Assembly (NCBI RefSeq): GCF_001279695.1
Contig: NZ_LGDD01000008.1
Location: forward strand, 1-24,231
DNA length: 24,231 nt
Direction of reading: 5' to 3'
From: Streptomyces sp. WM6378
GTDB lineage: Bacteria; Actinomycetota; Actinomycetes; Streptomycetales; Streptomycetaceae
The position numbers and the translations under genes were made by a program. The notes beneath the pieces were generated by a model. That model worked only from the letters and a program-made list of their open reading frames with translations, was not told where the DNA came from and made no database searches. This document shows positions 5,542 through 13,423 of the stretch, one piece after another; position 1 is the stretch's first letter; each line of letters starts with the position of its first letter.

Positions 5542-7776
5542 CTACGGGGCCGTGCGGCAGGTTTCGGCATAGGTGGAGAAAAAGTTGGCGCCGGTCAGCT
5601 TGTTCTGCGCGAGCTGCGCAGCGACGGCCTGTTCCTCGCCCCAGTTCCCGAGGTCACTGGCGAGTGCGGTGGCGTACTTCATGACCGCCGCGCGCAGCAG
5701 CTCGTACTTCGCCGGGGGGACCACCCGCATGCCGGGTACCGGGGTGCCGGACTGGTCGGCGGTGCGGCTCCGGTGCAGCATCACCGGCAGGGCTTTGACC
5801 TCTGGGTGCTTCGTGGTGCACCAGTTGACACTGACGCCGAGCTGCCCCAGGTCCTTCTTGGCGATGGTGTCTGTCACGCAGCCCGTCTTGAGTTCCGTCA
5901 CGGCGAACTCCTTCGAGGTCAGGGCCCAGAGGTTGTCCGGGCCCTTGCCCTCCTGCTTCTCGGGCCGGGTGCTGACGAATCCGAGGTGGAGGCCCAGGCG
6001 GTGCCAGGCGTGCTCGGCGTCGTCCGATCGTTCTTCGAACTCCCAGGCCACATCTTCGAGGATCTTCTTGATGCCGAGCACCAGGGGAATGCCGTCGGTG
6101 TACTCGTTCGCGAGGAACTCGGCTGCAGCGCGTGCCTGCACGGCGGCCGGCTTGATCTGGGCGGAGGTGACGCCGGCGAGGGGGCGCAGGACGAACGGGT
6201 TCTCGCCGACGGCGGTGACCAGGCTCTGCTGGGCGGCAACGGCGTCGGTCTGGTGGAGATAGGCGGCCTTCTGCTCCCGCAGCCACCCGCGCAGCGGCTT
6301 GTCGTCGAGGGTGTTCATGGTCTTCTGGAGGCGGTCGGCCGCCCTTTCCGGCAGGCCGGTGGCGGCCAGGTCAAAGGCTTCACGCAGCGCCACTGCCTCC
6401 GGGCGCACGGTGCCGAGCTGGGTATAGCGGATCTCGGCCAGGGCGCGGCGGCTGCGTCCGGTCCACCGAGGGTCTCGGGTCAGGCATGCTTCGAGGGCAT
6501 GGCGTACGTCGTTCAAGCCGCCGCCGTGGATCTGTTCGGCGATTTCCCGGCTGATGGCGAGATGGGCCTGGGTCGCCGGCGAGAACAGCTGCAGGTGCCG
6601 GGGCTCGTGGAGGGCGAGTGCGAGGTTCGCGCCGAGGAGGAGGACCGCGCAGTAGTCCTCGCCGTCCCGGACGCCGCGGCCCATGCCCTGCTCGATCCGC
6701 TGGATTTCCCGGGCGAGGCGGACCGGGCTGTCGGCCAGGGCCACGGACTCGCGGCGTTCCACGGCGTCGAGGGGCCGGGGGATGCCGTCGAGGATGAGCA
6801 GGCGGCAGGCGTCGGCAGGCAGGTCGACGCCGTCGTACTTGTTGACCATGACGACCAGGCCCACATGGCTTTCCTGAAGCTCTTTCACTCCGGCTGCGAG
6901 GTCCTGCACGTGGTGGGTGCGGTCGGCGTAGGGCTTCCAGGCGGCCGCGGCCTGGGCGCTGGGTACAAGGACGACGACGTTGATCGGGTCGGCGTCCCGT
7001 GCACCGTCGCCGTCCCGGTCACCGTCCGCGTAGTCGCGGGCCAGCCGGCGCACGGCGTCGTTGTCGAGGTTGGTGTTGAGGGCGATGGGCGCGAGGATCA
7101 TCCGTTCGCCGAGATCGGCAGCGCTGCCCGGTGTGATCGGCCGGGCGACCAGGGCGGGGTCGGCCTGGAAGTCGGTGACCAGAGCACTGTCGTCGGCCAG
7201 GGTGGCGGTGAGGTAGACGCGGCGACGGGCTCGGGCGAAGGAGGGGATGCGGTCGATCGGCGGGCACGAGGGCCGGATCTCGATCGCCGTGGGCGTCGCC
7301 GTCGCGGAGCACAGGGGCAGGACGTGTGCGATCAGCGGCCACGCGAACTTGAAGGCGTCGTCGCCACGGTGTGGGTGCAGGATCTTCAGGACCTGCTCGT
7401 TCTTGTCCGACCAAGCCCAGAAGGGGATGGTGGCCAGCGCGCTGAAATCCCGCGCTTCAAGGTCGGCCAAGTCGTTCGGGGCCTGGTGCCGCAGGTCCTC
7501 GCGGAAGAGGTCCAGCAGGTTCTGATAGGCATCGTGCCCGGAGGGTACGCGGAGCCGGAACTGGTCCTCGGTCCGCGCGAGTGCGGCGTGGGCATCGTCG
7601 ACCACGACGACGCCGAGGTCGACAGGATGCTTGCCGTCGCCGACAACACCGAACTGGGACTTGCCGTTGATCGCGTGCGGCCGCCAGGGAAAGGTGGCGG
7701 CCCGGTCGATCTCCGCAGCGGGGATTCCGTGCCCGTTCCAGACGTCGCGATGTCGCAGGATGTCCCGACGGTGCAC
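5542..7776 (-). CDS. N-terminally truncated DEAD/DEAH helicase fused to a PD-(D/E)XK nuclease
   Basis: 744 residues from a GTG at 7776. Visible helicase parts are the Walker B-like VVVVDDAHAAL (about 56-66), motif III-like YLTATLADDS (188-197), NKYDGVDLPADACRLLILDG (312-331) and motif VI QRIEQGMGRGVRD (359-371), in the style of superfamily 2 DinG/XPD-like or defence helicases. The Walker A motif and first helicase half are absent; only five to six residues of recognisable lead-in precede motif II, and an in-frame TGA lies 16 codons upstream of the start. The C-terminal quarter has GPDNLW (Asp614) and VTELKTG (Glu628, Lys630), the PD-(D/E)XK nuclease pattern. Without Walker A, ATP hydrolysis is unlikely, so this is probably a pseudogene or a nuclease relic. 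The intact family is likely a helicase-nuclease defence protein (inference). The interrupted small gene follows directly. Confidence 0.85.
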   Translation of the reverse strand: MHRRDILRHRDVWNGHGIPAAEIDRAATFPWRPHAINGKSQFGVVGDGKHPVDLGVVVVDDAHAALARTEDQFRLRVPSGHDAYQNLLDLFREDLRHQAPNDLADLEARDFSALATIPFWAWSDKNEQVLKILHPHRGDDAFKFAWPLIAHVLPLCSATATPTAIEIRPSCPPIDRIPSFARARRRVYLTATLADDSALVTDFQADPALVARPITPGSAADLGERMILAPIALNTNLDNDAVRRLARDYADGDRDGDGARDADPINVVVLVPSAQAAAAWKPYADRTHHVQDLAAGVKELQESHVGLVVMVNKYDGVDLPADACRLLILDGIPRPLDAVERRESVALADSPVRLAREIQRIEQGMGRGVRDGEDYCAVLLLGANLALALHEPRHLQLFSPATQAHLAISREIAEQIHGGGLNDVRHALEACLTRDPRWTGRSRRALAEIRYTQLGTVRPEAVALREAFDLAATGLPERAADRLQKTMNTLDDKPLRGWLREQKAAYLHQTDAVAAQQSLVTAVGENPFVLRPLAGVTSAQIKPAAVQARAAAEFLANEYTDGIPLVLGIKKILEDVAWEFEERSDDAEHAWHRLGLHLGFVSTRPEKQEGKGPDNLWALTSKEFAVTELKTGCVTDTIAKKDLGQLGVSVNWCTTKHPEVKALPVMLHRSRTADQSGTPVPGMRVVPPAKYELLRAAVMKYATALASDLGNWGEEQAVAAQLAQNKLTGANFFSTYAETCRTAP

Positions 7777-8437
7777 GCGGATGCCCTCCCCCTTCGACGA
7801 ACCCCTGGGCCCTGCGGCTCAGGCCGGCGGCCGCGACCGGGATGTGCGATTAGGGGTCGTCCATGGAGGTCGGCAGCTCAGGGTGGTGGGCCACGCAGCA
7901 CGAGCATGCGAACCCGAGATCACCGGTCATAGCGCCGGGGCCTAGCCGCTGGCTGCGGCATCGCCCCAGGCGGGAGCCCCGCCCATCACGTCGAGGCGCC
8001 GACTACCGCTCTCTGTCGCCAAACAGCGTGCTCAAAGGACACTGTCGCGCTCAGTCACAAGCAACCGGCTTTGCGCCCCACGGCCTGGGCCCCCTCGACT
8101 CCGCCAGTCCACTGGACGCGCCGTACAAGCCCGGGCAGCTCCGCAGCTCATTGCGATCGCTTTGATCGCCTTCACGTCCACCACCGGCCATTCACTCAAC
8201 TCCCGTTTCTGTGAAGCAAGTTGGGGGATTTGCCTCTGTCTCGATTTCGCCGGAAGGACGGGTTGTCGGGAGTGGTGTTGGTGGCTACGTTCGGGGGTCG
8301 TCAGTCAGGACCAATGTTGTGTGCCTCGGGGGAGGCAGGGGGCGCCGGCACACCATGGCCGCCTTCGTCTGTTCCTTCTGGGCTCACCCGTCCGCACGGC
8401 TGCGCGCGTCTCACGGCCGTGCCCTGCGAGGAGACAT
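7777..8437. other. 661-base gap upstream of helicase fragment and metalloprotease
   Basis: The missing helicase N-terminus was looked for in all minus-strand frames here and not found. No convincing gene is present on either strand. The right part (from about 8160) probably holds the metalloprotease promoter. The junction that removed the helicase front half must lie near 7776-7950. Confidence 0.5.
8263..8291 (+). promoter_or_regulatory. Possible promoter of the metalloprotease gene
   Basis: TTGTCG and TACGTT are separated by 17 bases, a reasonable match to the streptomycete vegetative promoter pattern, about 145 bases before the ATG at 8438. Prediction from pattern only. Confidence 0.3.
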
Positions 8438-10837
8438 ATGAAAGGCAGACGTTTACACGGCTTAACCGGACTGCGCGGGGCCGTGGCCCTGGGGGCCGGA
8501 CTCACGCTCGTGTTCGGCGGCACTGCCGCGGCGGGCGTCCCCACCGGTGAGGATGTCGGCAAGGCCAAGCCGGCGGCGCCCAAGTGCAGCTTCGCACAAG
8601 GCGAATGGGCTCATTGCGTACGAGTGGTCACGAAGCTGGACCATGCTCCCGCGGTCGGCGGGACAGCGAGAATCTCCATCGACGTCACCGCGCAGGCCGC
8701 CCTGTCCGACGCCCGCATCGAGGCGGACCTGCCCGGCACGCTGAGCTGGGCAACCGCCCCCGAAGGACTCTCGGTGCAACACCTGGACTCGGCGGCCCCG
8801 CTACCGGTCGGCCCGCTGGACCGCGCGCAGGGCTCCGTCGCTCTCGCCCCCGGCGCGACCCGGCACTTCGAGGGCACGGTACGCGCCAAGGCGGCCGGAG
8901 CCGCGCCGGTGGACGTGCGGGTGAGCGGCACCAAGCGGGACGGCACGGACTCCGGTGCCGCCCGCACCTTCGTCACCGTCGGCCGCACCCCGTCGCAGTC
9001 CCTGCTCGGCTACCGGGCACCCGCCAAGGGAATCTCGGACTCCACCACGGTGCCCGCTGGGATCACCCCACGACGCGCTACGCCAGAACTGCCGTACAAA
9101 AAGGTGGAGTTGACGAAGAAGGACCAAATATCCGATGCGTCACGGCACGCTGCGGACAAGAGCAGGAGCGGAGCCGTCCGCGCGGGCGCACTGACCTGCT
9201 TCAAGGGCAGCTACAACTACGACTTCCCGGCGGGAACCTCGCACCCGTCCATCAACCTGCAGGTACAGCTGCGCGCCAAGCACTGGTACGGCGACGAGAC
9301 TCTCGGTACCTCGATCACCGACAGCACCGGCCATTACCAGGTCTGCTCCTCCGACGCGGGCGGCGAGGACGACTACATCCGGTTCGTAGCTGAGAACGGA
9401 CAGTGGTCCGTCCGCAATACGGACGACGACGTGTACCAGTTCGTGAGCCAGACCTTCACGAACGTCGGCGACGGAACAACCACGGACGTCGGGTTCCTGC
9501 AACCGGCCGACGCCAACCTGATGCCGTCCCTGCACATCTTCGACGAGGCGAATGATGCCAAGTCCTGGACGCCTGGCGCCTGCTGGAGCGCCCACGATCA
9601 CGATTGTCGGCAGATCCCCTACAACTGGAGCCCCACCTCGACCAAGGGCACCTTCTACAGCACAGACGACAAGCACGTCTATCTGACCGGACCCGACCCC
9701 GACTCGCGTTCCGTGGTCGTCCACGAAACCGGGCACGCCGTGATGGACGACGTCTACGGCGACCACTTCCCGGCCGCCCCCAACTGCAGCCCCCACTACC
9801 TCACGTCCACCTCCTCTACCGGCTGTGCCTGGACCGAGGGCTTCGCCGACTGGTACCAGTCGGCCGTCTACCACGACCCGGAATACGTGGACACGCACAA
9901 CAAGATCTACCTCGATCTGGAGAACCACACGTGGGGCACCGCCAACTGGCAGGACGGCGACACCGTGGAGGGCCGGGTCGCGGGCGCACTGAACGACATC
10001 GCCGACACCGGCCATGAGAAGTACTGGGACGACTACGGCGAGGGCGCGCCCGGCCACATCTGGGACACGCTCCTGGCCGGCTTCTCCGCCACTTTCCACG
10101 ACTTCTGGAACCTGCGCGGCCAGAAGGGCTACAACGTCTCCGACCCGGTGCAGGGGAGCCTCTACCAGAACACGATCGACTACGGCTTCCGTAACCCCCT
10201 CGCCGACAACCAGACGCTGACCCGGCCCGCTCCAATCCCGGCACAGCAGAATTACCACTACGCGACAAACGTCGTCTTCTGGTCGGTGACGGCGGTGCGG
10301 CCGCCTGCGGGCGGGTCGCTCTCCCTGGAGATGTACGGAGACCGCGACCAGAAGCAACTTCTGGCCAAGAGCGCGGACGGCCAGGACGTCGTCGACTTCG
10401 TGGCCGTCGATTCCAACCACCGGCCGCTCGGCGAGATCTACCCCCGCGTGGACACCACGGGCAGCAACGGCGAGTACAGGATCCAGCTTTCCCAGGGGGC
10501 CCGCCAGATGCAGCCAAGCGAGGCCATCGCCATGACCGCGCCCGACAACATCGTGACGGTCCGGGACCTGTGCGTGCCGACGAACACGAAGGCGACGATC
10601 ACGGCGACCCCGTCGGACCCGAGCCAGGACGCCGAACTGTTCCTGATGGCGTCGGACCCGGCCCAGTCGAGCACCTGGGTGCAGCCGCGCGCCTTCGCGG
10701 CGGCCAAGGCGGGAGGGCAGGGCCCGGGCAAGGCCGAGTCATTCACCTACACCGCACCGGCCGCCGGCTGCTACGGGGTGGTCCTGGTCAACAAGGCGGG
10801 TAGCGGGACCTACACCCTCGCCCTGGCCACGTCATAA
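8438..10837 (+). CDS. Secreted zinc metalloprotease (gluzincin type)
   Basis: A 799-residue extracellular protein from ATG 8438, five to six bases after GAGGAG. The N-terminus (MKGRRLHG, then hydrophobic LRGAVALGAGLTLVFGG) with an Ala-rich cleavage site near residue 32 is a signal peptide. Residues about 60-190 form a beta-rich domain of alternating hydrophobic strands. The catalytic centre is HETGH at 429-433 (Glu430 catalytic, His429/His433 zinc ligands), with Glu467 in WTEGFADWYQ as the likely third ligand, 34 residues on, as in gluzincins. Cys pairs around 390-410 and 450-465 suggest disulphides. The C-terminus has two beta-sandwich-like segments (NYHYATNVVFWSVTA and SFTYTAPAAGCYGVVL) like pre-peptidase or binding domains. 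It probably degrades extracellular protein; the exact family is not identified. A lipoprotein gene follows. Confidence 0.85.
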   Translation: MKGRRLHGLTGLRGAVALGAGLTLVFGGTAAAGVPTGEDVGKAKPAAPKCSFAQGEWAHCVRVVTKLDHAPAVGGTARISIDVTAQAALSDARIEADLPGTLSWATAPEGLSVQHLDSAAPLPVGPLDRAQGSVALAPGATRHFEGTVRAKAAGAAPVDVRVSGTKRDGTDSGAARTFVTVGRTPSQSLLGYRAPAKGISDSTTVPAGITPRRATPELPYKKVELTKKDQISDASRHAADKSRSGAVRAGALTCFKGSYNYDFPAGTSHPSINLQVQLRAKHWYGDETLGTSITDSTGHYQVCSSDAGGEDDYIRFVAENGQWSVRNTDDDVYQFVSQTFTNVGDGTTTDVGFLQPADANLMPSLHIFDEANDAKSWTPGACWSAHDHDCRQIPYNWSPTSTKGTFYSTDDKHVYLTGPDPDSRSVVVHETGHAVMDDVYGDHFPAAPNCSPHYLTSTSSTGCAWTEGFADWYQSAVYHDPEYVDTHNKIYLDLENHTWGTANWQDGDTVEGRVAGALNDIADTGHEKYWDDYGEGAPGHIWDTLLAGFSATFHDFWNLRGQKGYNVSDPVQGSLYQNTIDYGFRNPLADNQTLTRPAPIPAQQNYHYATNVVFWSVTAVRPPAGGSLSLEMYGDRDQKQLLAKSADGQDVVDFVAVDSNHRPLGEIYPRVDTTGSNGEYRIQLSQGARQMQPSEAIAMTAPDNIVTVRDLCVPTNTKATITATPSDPSQDAELFLMASDPAQSSTWVQPRAFAAAKAGGQGPGKAESFTYTAPAAGCYGVVLVNKAGSGTYTLALATS

Positions 10838-10850
10838 GTGTGGGCCACAG

Positions 10851-10871
10851 CTGACTGGTTGCTCCAGTCAG
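10851..10871 (+). terminator. Hairpin 14 bases after the metalloprotease stop
   Basis: CTGACTGG-TTGCT-CCAGTCAG is a perfect 8-bp stem with a 5-base loop placed just after the TAA. It is likely the metalloprotease terminator or part of the regulatory region of the next gene. Confidence 0.5.
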
Positions 10872-10878
10872 TGTCATC

Positions 10879-10939
10879 GGTGCGTACGGAGCGGGAGGCA
10901 ATCGGTCCGTACGCACCACGGCCCACTCGCGCGTACGGA
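10879..10939 (+). promoter_or_regulatory. Operator-like triple GCGTACGGA site upstream of lipoprotein gene
   Basis: GGTGCGTACGGA (10879-10890) and TCCGTACGCACC (10906-10917) form a perfect 12-bp inverted repeat with a 15-base spacer, and the half-site GCGTACGGA recurs at 10931-10939. Three copies of one 9-base word, each with a CGTACG core, within 60 bases and ending about 30 bases before the lipoprotein ATG, look like the binding site of a dimeric regulator rather than a terminator. The regulator is not identified. Confidence 0.55.
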
Positions 10940-10969
10940 AGAGAACAGAACACAAGGGAGGGGACGAGA

Positions 10970-11809
10970 ATGGGAACCGGACCTCGGCGCGGCACGTCCG
11001 AACCCGTGTCCCCACTCTCGAGTACCGCGCGCCGTCTCCTGATCCCGGCTGTGCCGTTGGCCCTGCTGCTCGTGGGCTGCGGCACGGGTGCCGCGCGAAT
11101 CGCCGACACTCCCGTGCCACGCGGCGCCGAGGCTCTGGTCCTGCGGGCCCAGCACTATCCCAGCTCACCGGCCCCCGCCGGCACACCGCTGCCGGACTTC
11201 GCACTGTACGGGGACAGCAGGATCTACACGCCAGGCCCAACCACCGGTGCTCTGACAGGAGTTGAGGTCCAGCTTCTCACCGAACGGGCCGTCGACCGGC
11301 TCTACCGGAGTGCTCTCAAGGCGGGCCTCGATCAGCCGCACACCTACGACAGGGCCGCGCCCGACGCACCAGGTCTTGTCGTCGTCCTCGGCGTCGCGGG
11401 ACGGCACGTGGTGACCAAGGTCGTCCTGCCCGACGCCGGCGAAAAGGGGCGCCGAGGCGACGTCGCTCGCCTCGCCGCCTTCACCCCGGCCCGGCTCCCG
11501 GCCACCGACCGCACGCGCGGTCCCGCCCCGTACGCCTACTCTGGGCTCGCCGTGACCGCGACGGTCCGGGGAACCGGGACAGCATCGGGCGCCCGGCCGT
11601 GGCCGCTCAACCCACTGGCGGCCGGAGAGCACGTCAACGGCGGCTCCTGCACGGTACTGCGTGGCGCCGACCTCGAGCACGCCCGCCATCTGCTGACCTC
11701 CGCCCGGCCAGACTCCCTGTGGACGAGCGAAGGCTCGACGTTCCTTCTGCACAGCCGGCCGCTCCTACCCGGCGAACACAACTGCCACGACCTCAAGCTT
11801 CCGGGCTGA
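10970..11809 (+). CDS. Secreted lipoprotein of unknown function
   Basis: 279 residues from ATG 10970, eight bases after GGGAGGGG. The N-terminus is basic and Ser-rich, then RRLLIPAVPLALLLVGC forms a lipoprotein signal with the lipobox LVGC and Cys at about 34. The mature protein alternates short strands and Pro/Gly/Ala-rich turns and contains Cys residues near the C-terminus (GGSCTVLRG and EHNCHDLK) that may pair. No named domain is recognised. An earlier in-frame ATG at 10838 would remove the signal from the N-terminus and overlaps the operator-like repeats, so it is rejected. The gene lies downstream of the secreted protease and is convergent with the TipAS gene 56 bases away. Confidence 0.85.
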   Translation: MGTGPRRGTSEPVSPLSSTARRLLIPAVPLALLLVGCGTGAARIADTPVPRGAEALVLRAQHYPSSPAPAGTPLPDFALYGDSRIYTPGPTTGALTGVEVQLLTERAVDRLYRSALKAGLDQPHTYDRAAPDAPGLVVVLGVAGRHVVTKVVLPDAGEKGRRGDVARLAAFTPARLPATDRTRGPAPYAYSGLAVTATVRGTGTASGARPWPLNPLAAGEHVNGGSCTVLRGADLEHARHLLTSARPDSLWTSEGSTFLLHSRPLLPGEHNCHDLKLPG

Positions 11810-11865
11810 TCCGAGCCCCCCGCGAGTGACCTGTCGAACGCCGCGGAACGGCAGTCGCACTGTGG

Positions 11866-12276
11866 TCAGTTCAGCCGGGTGGTGGCATAGGCCTCGATGG
11901 CGTCACGCTGGAACGCGGCCAGGCCCGGGGCGATCTCCTCGTACGCGGCGCGGCAGGCCTCGTTGTCCACGCAGGAGCGGCCCATGGCTCGGTACTCGTC
12001 GGCGGTCACGGTGCGCAGCGCGGTCAGGGTCTGGTACTGGGCGTGGATCTCGGCCTGTACCGGGTCCGCGTCGGCGCGGTACCCGGCGGCCATGGGCTCG
12101 GCCAGCTTGACCATCTGTGCCGTGCGCTGGCGCTGTCCAGCCTCGATGTCGTGCGCGCTCATCGCGGAGACCCGGCGCGTCACCGCCTGGGCATGCTCGG
12201 GGAAGTCGCGCAGAGTCTGCTGATATTGGGCGGGCGTCATGCCCTCGAACAGGTTCTCCGGTCGGTTGATGGTCAT
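11866..12276 (-). CDS. TipAS-domain protein lacking a MerR DNA-binding half
   Basis: 136 residues from ATG 12276, with GGAAGGA about 11 bases upstream. The sequence matches the C-terminal antibiotic-recognition domain of TipA/Mta/SkgA-type MerR regulators: AEPMAAGYRADADPVQAEIH, then LRTVTADEYRAMGRSCVDN, and EEIAPGLAAFQRDAIEAYA at the end. In the full regulators a winged-helix DNA-binding domain and a coiled coil precede this. Here the frame upstream of the ATG still reads a coiled-coil-like segment (RDRLDALAGTVSRTIAELEQ) to about 12365 but no MerR helix-turn-helix, and another gene's frame takes over. It is therefore either a stand-alone drug-binding domain translated from 12276, as tipA itself makes, or a 5'-truncated regulator. 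Confidence 0.8.
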   Translation of the reverse strand: MTINRPENLFEGMTPAQYQQTLRDFPEHAQAVTRRVSAMSAHDIEAGQRQRTAQMVKLAEPMAAGYRADADPVQAEIHAQYQTLTALRTVTADEYRAMGRSCVDNEACRAAYEEIAPGLAAFQRDAIEAYATTRLN

Positions 12277-12370
12277 GGGGCTGCCGTCCTTCCTGGACTG
12301 TTCCAGTTCAGCGATCGTGCGTGAGACGGTGCCGGCCAGGGCGTCGAGGCGGTCGCGCAGGATCAGAACA

Positions 12371-12575
12371 CCCGGCGGGGTCGACCGCGGATGTGTGTTC
12401 CTGGCGCAGATCGAGATAGCAGCGCAGCCACACCCCGGGCTCGCCCGGCGTCCTGGTCGTGCGGTGCACGGGGGCTGTCGCCCAGCACCCGGCCAACGCT
12501 TGCTGGAAGGCGAGGACGGTTTCGTCATCCGCCGCCGCGACATCGACGACTACTCTCCGGCCAGGTGCCGGACGG
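12371..12575 (-). pseudogene. DUF6207-like fragment
   Basis: In a frame different from the TipAS gene, the minus strand reads RRVVVDVAAADDETVLAFQQ, then ALAGCWATAPVHRTTRTPGE and PGVWLRCYLDLRQE. This follows the small actinobacterial DUF6207 pattern (VVVDVTAADExT...W-A-T...PGEPGVR...Y-D-R) as I remember it. There is no in-frame ATG or GTG upstream, an in-frame TGA lies at about 12620, and the C-terminal end runs into the coiled-coil region of the TipAS gene. It looks like a broken gene fused by deletion to the TipAS gene. Confidence 0.45.
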
Positions 12576-12687
12576 ATATCAGGCGATGGACGGCCGGTCG
12601 GCGCTGAAGGTGCGCGTCACCTTCTGAGCGCGGGGGCCGGCGGCACGGGGTATGGTTCCTCCCGGGCCGCGCGGCGCCCTCGTGATG

Positions 12688-13320
12688 TCAGGTGGCGCGC
12701 TTCACGTGGCGGACCAGCCACATCAGCAGGGCGTCCAGGTCGGCGGCGGCCGAGAGGACCCGGTCAACCGCTTCGGGGGTGTGCAGCCACTCCTCGCAGC
12801 CGAGGGGGCGGGCGGCGATCAGCGAACGGTGGCGCAGCAGGTCGCTACGGGGCTGGTCCGTCGAATAGCCGCGCGGGGCGCATTTCATCACGTCCCCGGA
12901 GATGTCGTAGCCCCTCTTCCGCACGCCCTCGACGATGGCGGACAGTTCGCGACCGCTCCCCTCGGAGGCCACGGCTTTGCGGAACGTGTCCACCTGGCCG
13001 GGGTCGGGGTACCACCAGGCGCCCTGGATCCGCAGGCCGTCCAGGTCGAACCGGAGACCGATCTCGATCTTGCGGCCGAGTCGGATCACCGCGCCCTGGT
13101 GCTGCCACCACCAGGAGTCGGTGCGGTAGTGCCAGACGGAGAAGTCCTCGTACCGGGGGTCGGTGTCCGCGACCGCGTTGAGCAGGGCGATCATCGGCTG
13201 CCGGACCAGGCGTTCGCGGTCCGCGCGGTAGCGCTCGCGGGTCGCGCGGGTCGGTTCGCCCTGGAGCTGCCACAACACGTCCATGGCCTGTTCCGGCCAG
13301 CCGGTGAACTGTCCGCGCAT
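12688..13320 (-). CDS. DUF2461-like protein (TIGR02453 type)
   Basis: 210 residues from ATG 13320. The N-terminal GQFTGWPEQAMDVLWQLQGE, the QPMIALLNAVAD helix, the aromatic VWHYRTDSWWWQHQG and the RKIEIGLRFDLDGLRIQGAW strand region follow the general layout of DUF2461 proteins, which have no assigned reaction. A GTG at 13338 is in frame and six codons longer; neither start has a clear ribosome site, so the choice is by family-like beginning. It is preceded by the minus-strand serine hydrolase gene (stop at 13424), about 100 bases away on the same strand, so co-transcription is possible. The family call is moderate, based on pattern memory. Confidence 0.65.
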   Translation of the reverse strand: MRGQFTGWPEQAMDVLWQLQGEPTRATRERYRADRERLVRQPMIALLNAVADTDPRYEDFSVWHYRTDSWWWQHQGAVIRLGRKIEIGLRFDLDGLRIQGAWWYPDPGQVDTFRKAVASEGSGRELSAIVEGVRKRGYDISGDVMKCAPRGYSTDQPRSDLLRHRSLIAARPLGCEEWLHTPEAVDRVLSAAADLDALLMWLVRHVKRAT

Positions 13321-13423
13321 GCGCGGAGGATAGCTCACGCATCATCCGCGCGCGGGGAGAGTGAGACGGGCAGGGAGACGAATAGCCCTGTCCGCGTCGT
13401 CGTACCGCAACCGCAGCGCGCGG

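Noticed and set aside
5371..7932. An 853-codon open frame on the plus strand
   Set aside because: It is antisense to the helicase-nuclease gene, whose strand carries recognisable motifs; long antisense frames are normal in very high-GC DNA.
9140..10420. A 426-codon minus-strand frame
   Set aside because: Antisense to the metalloprotease gene with HETGH motif; low-complexity Val/Gly/Arg-rich translation, no domain.
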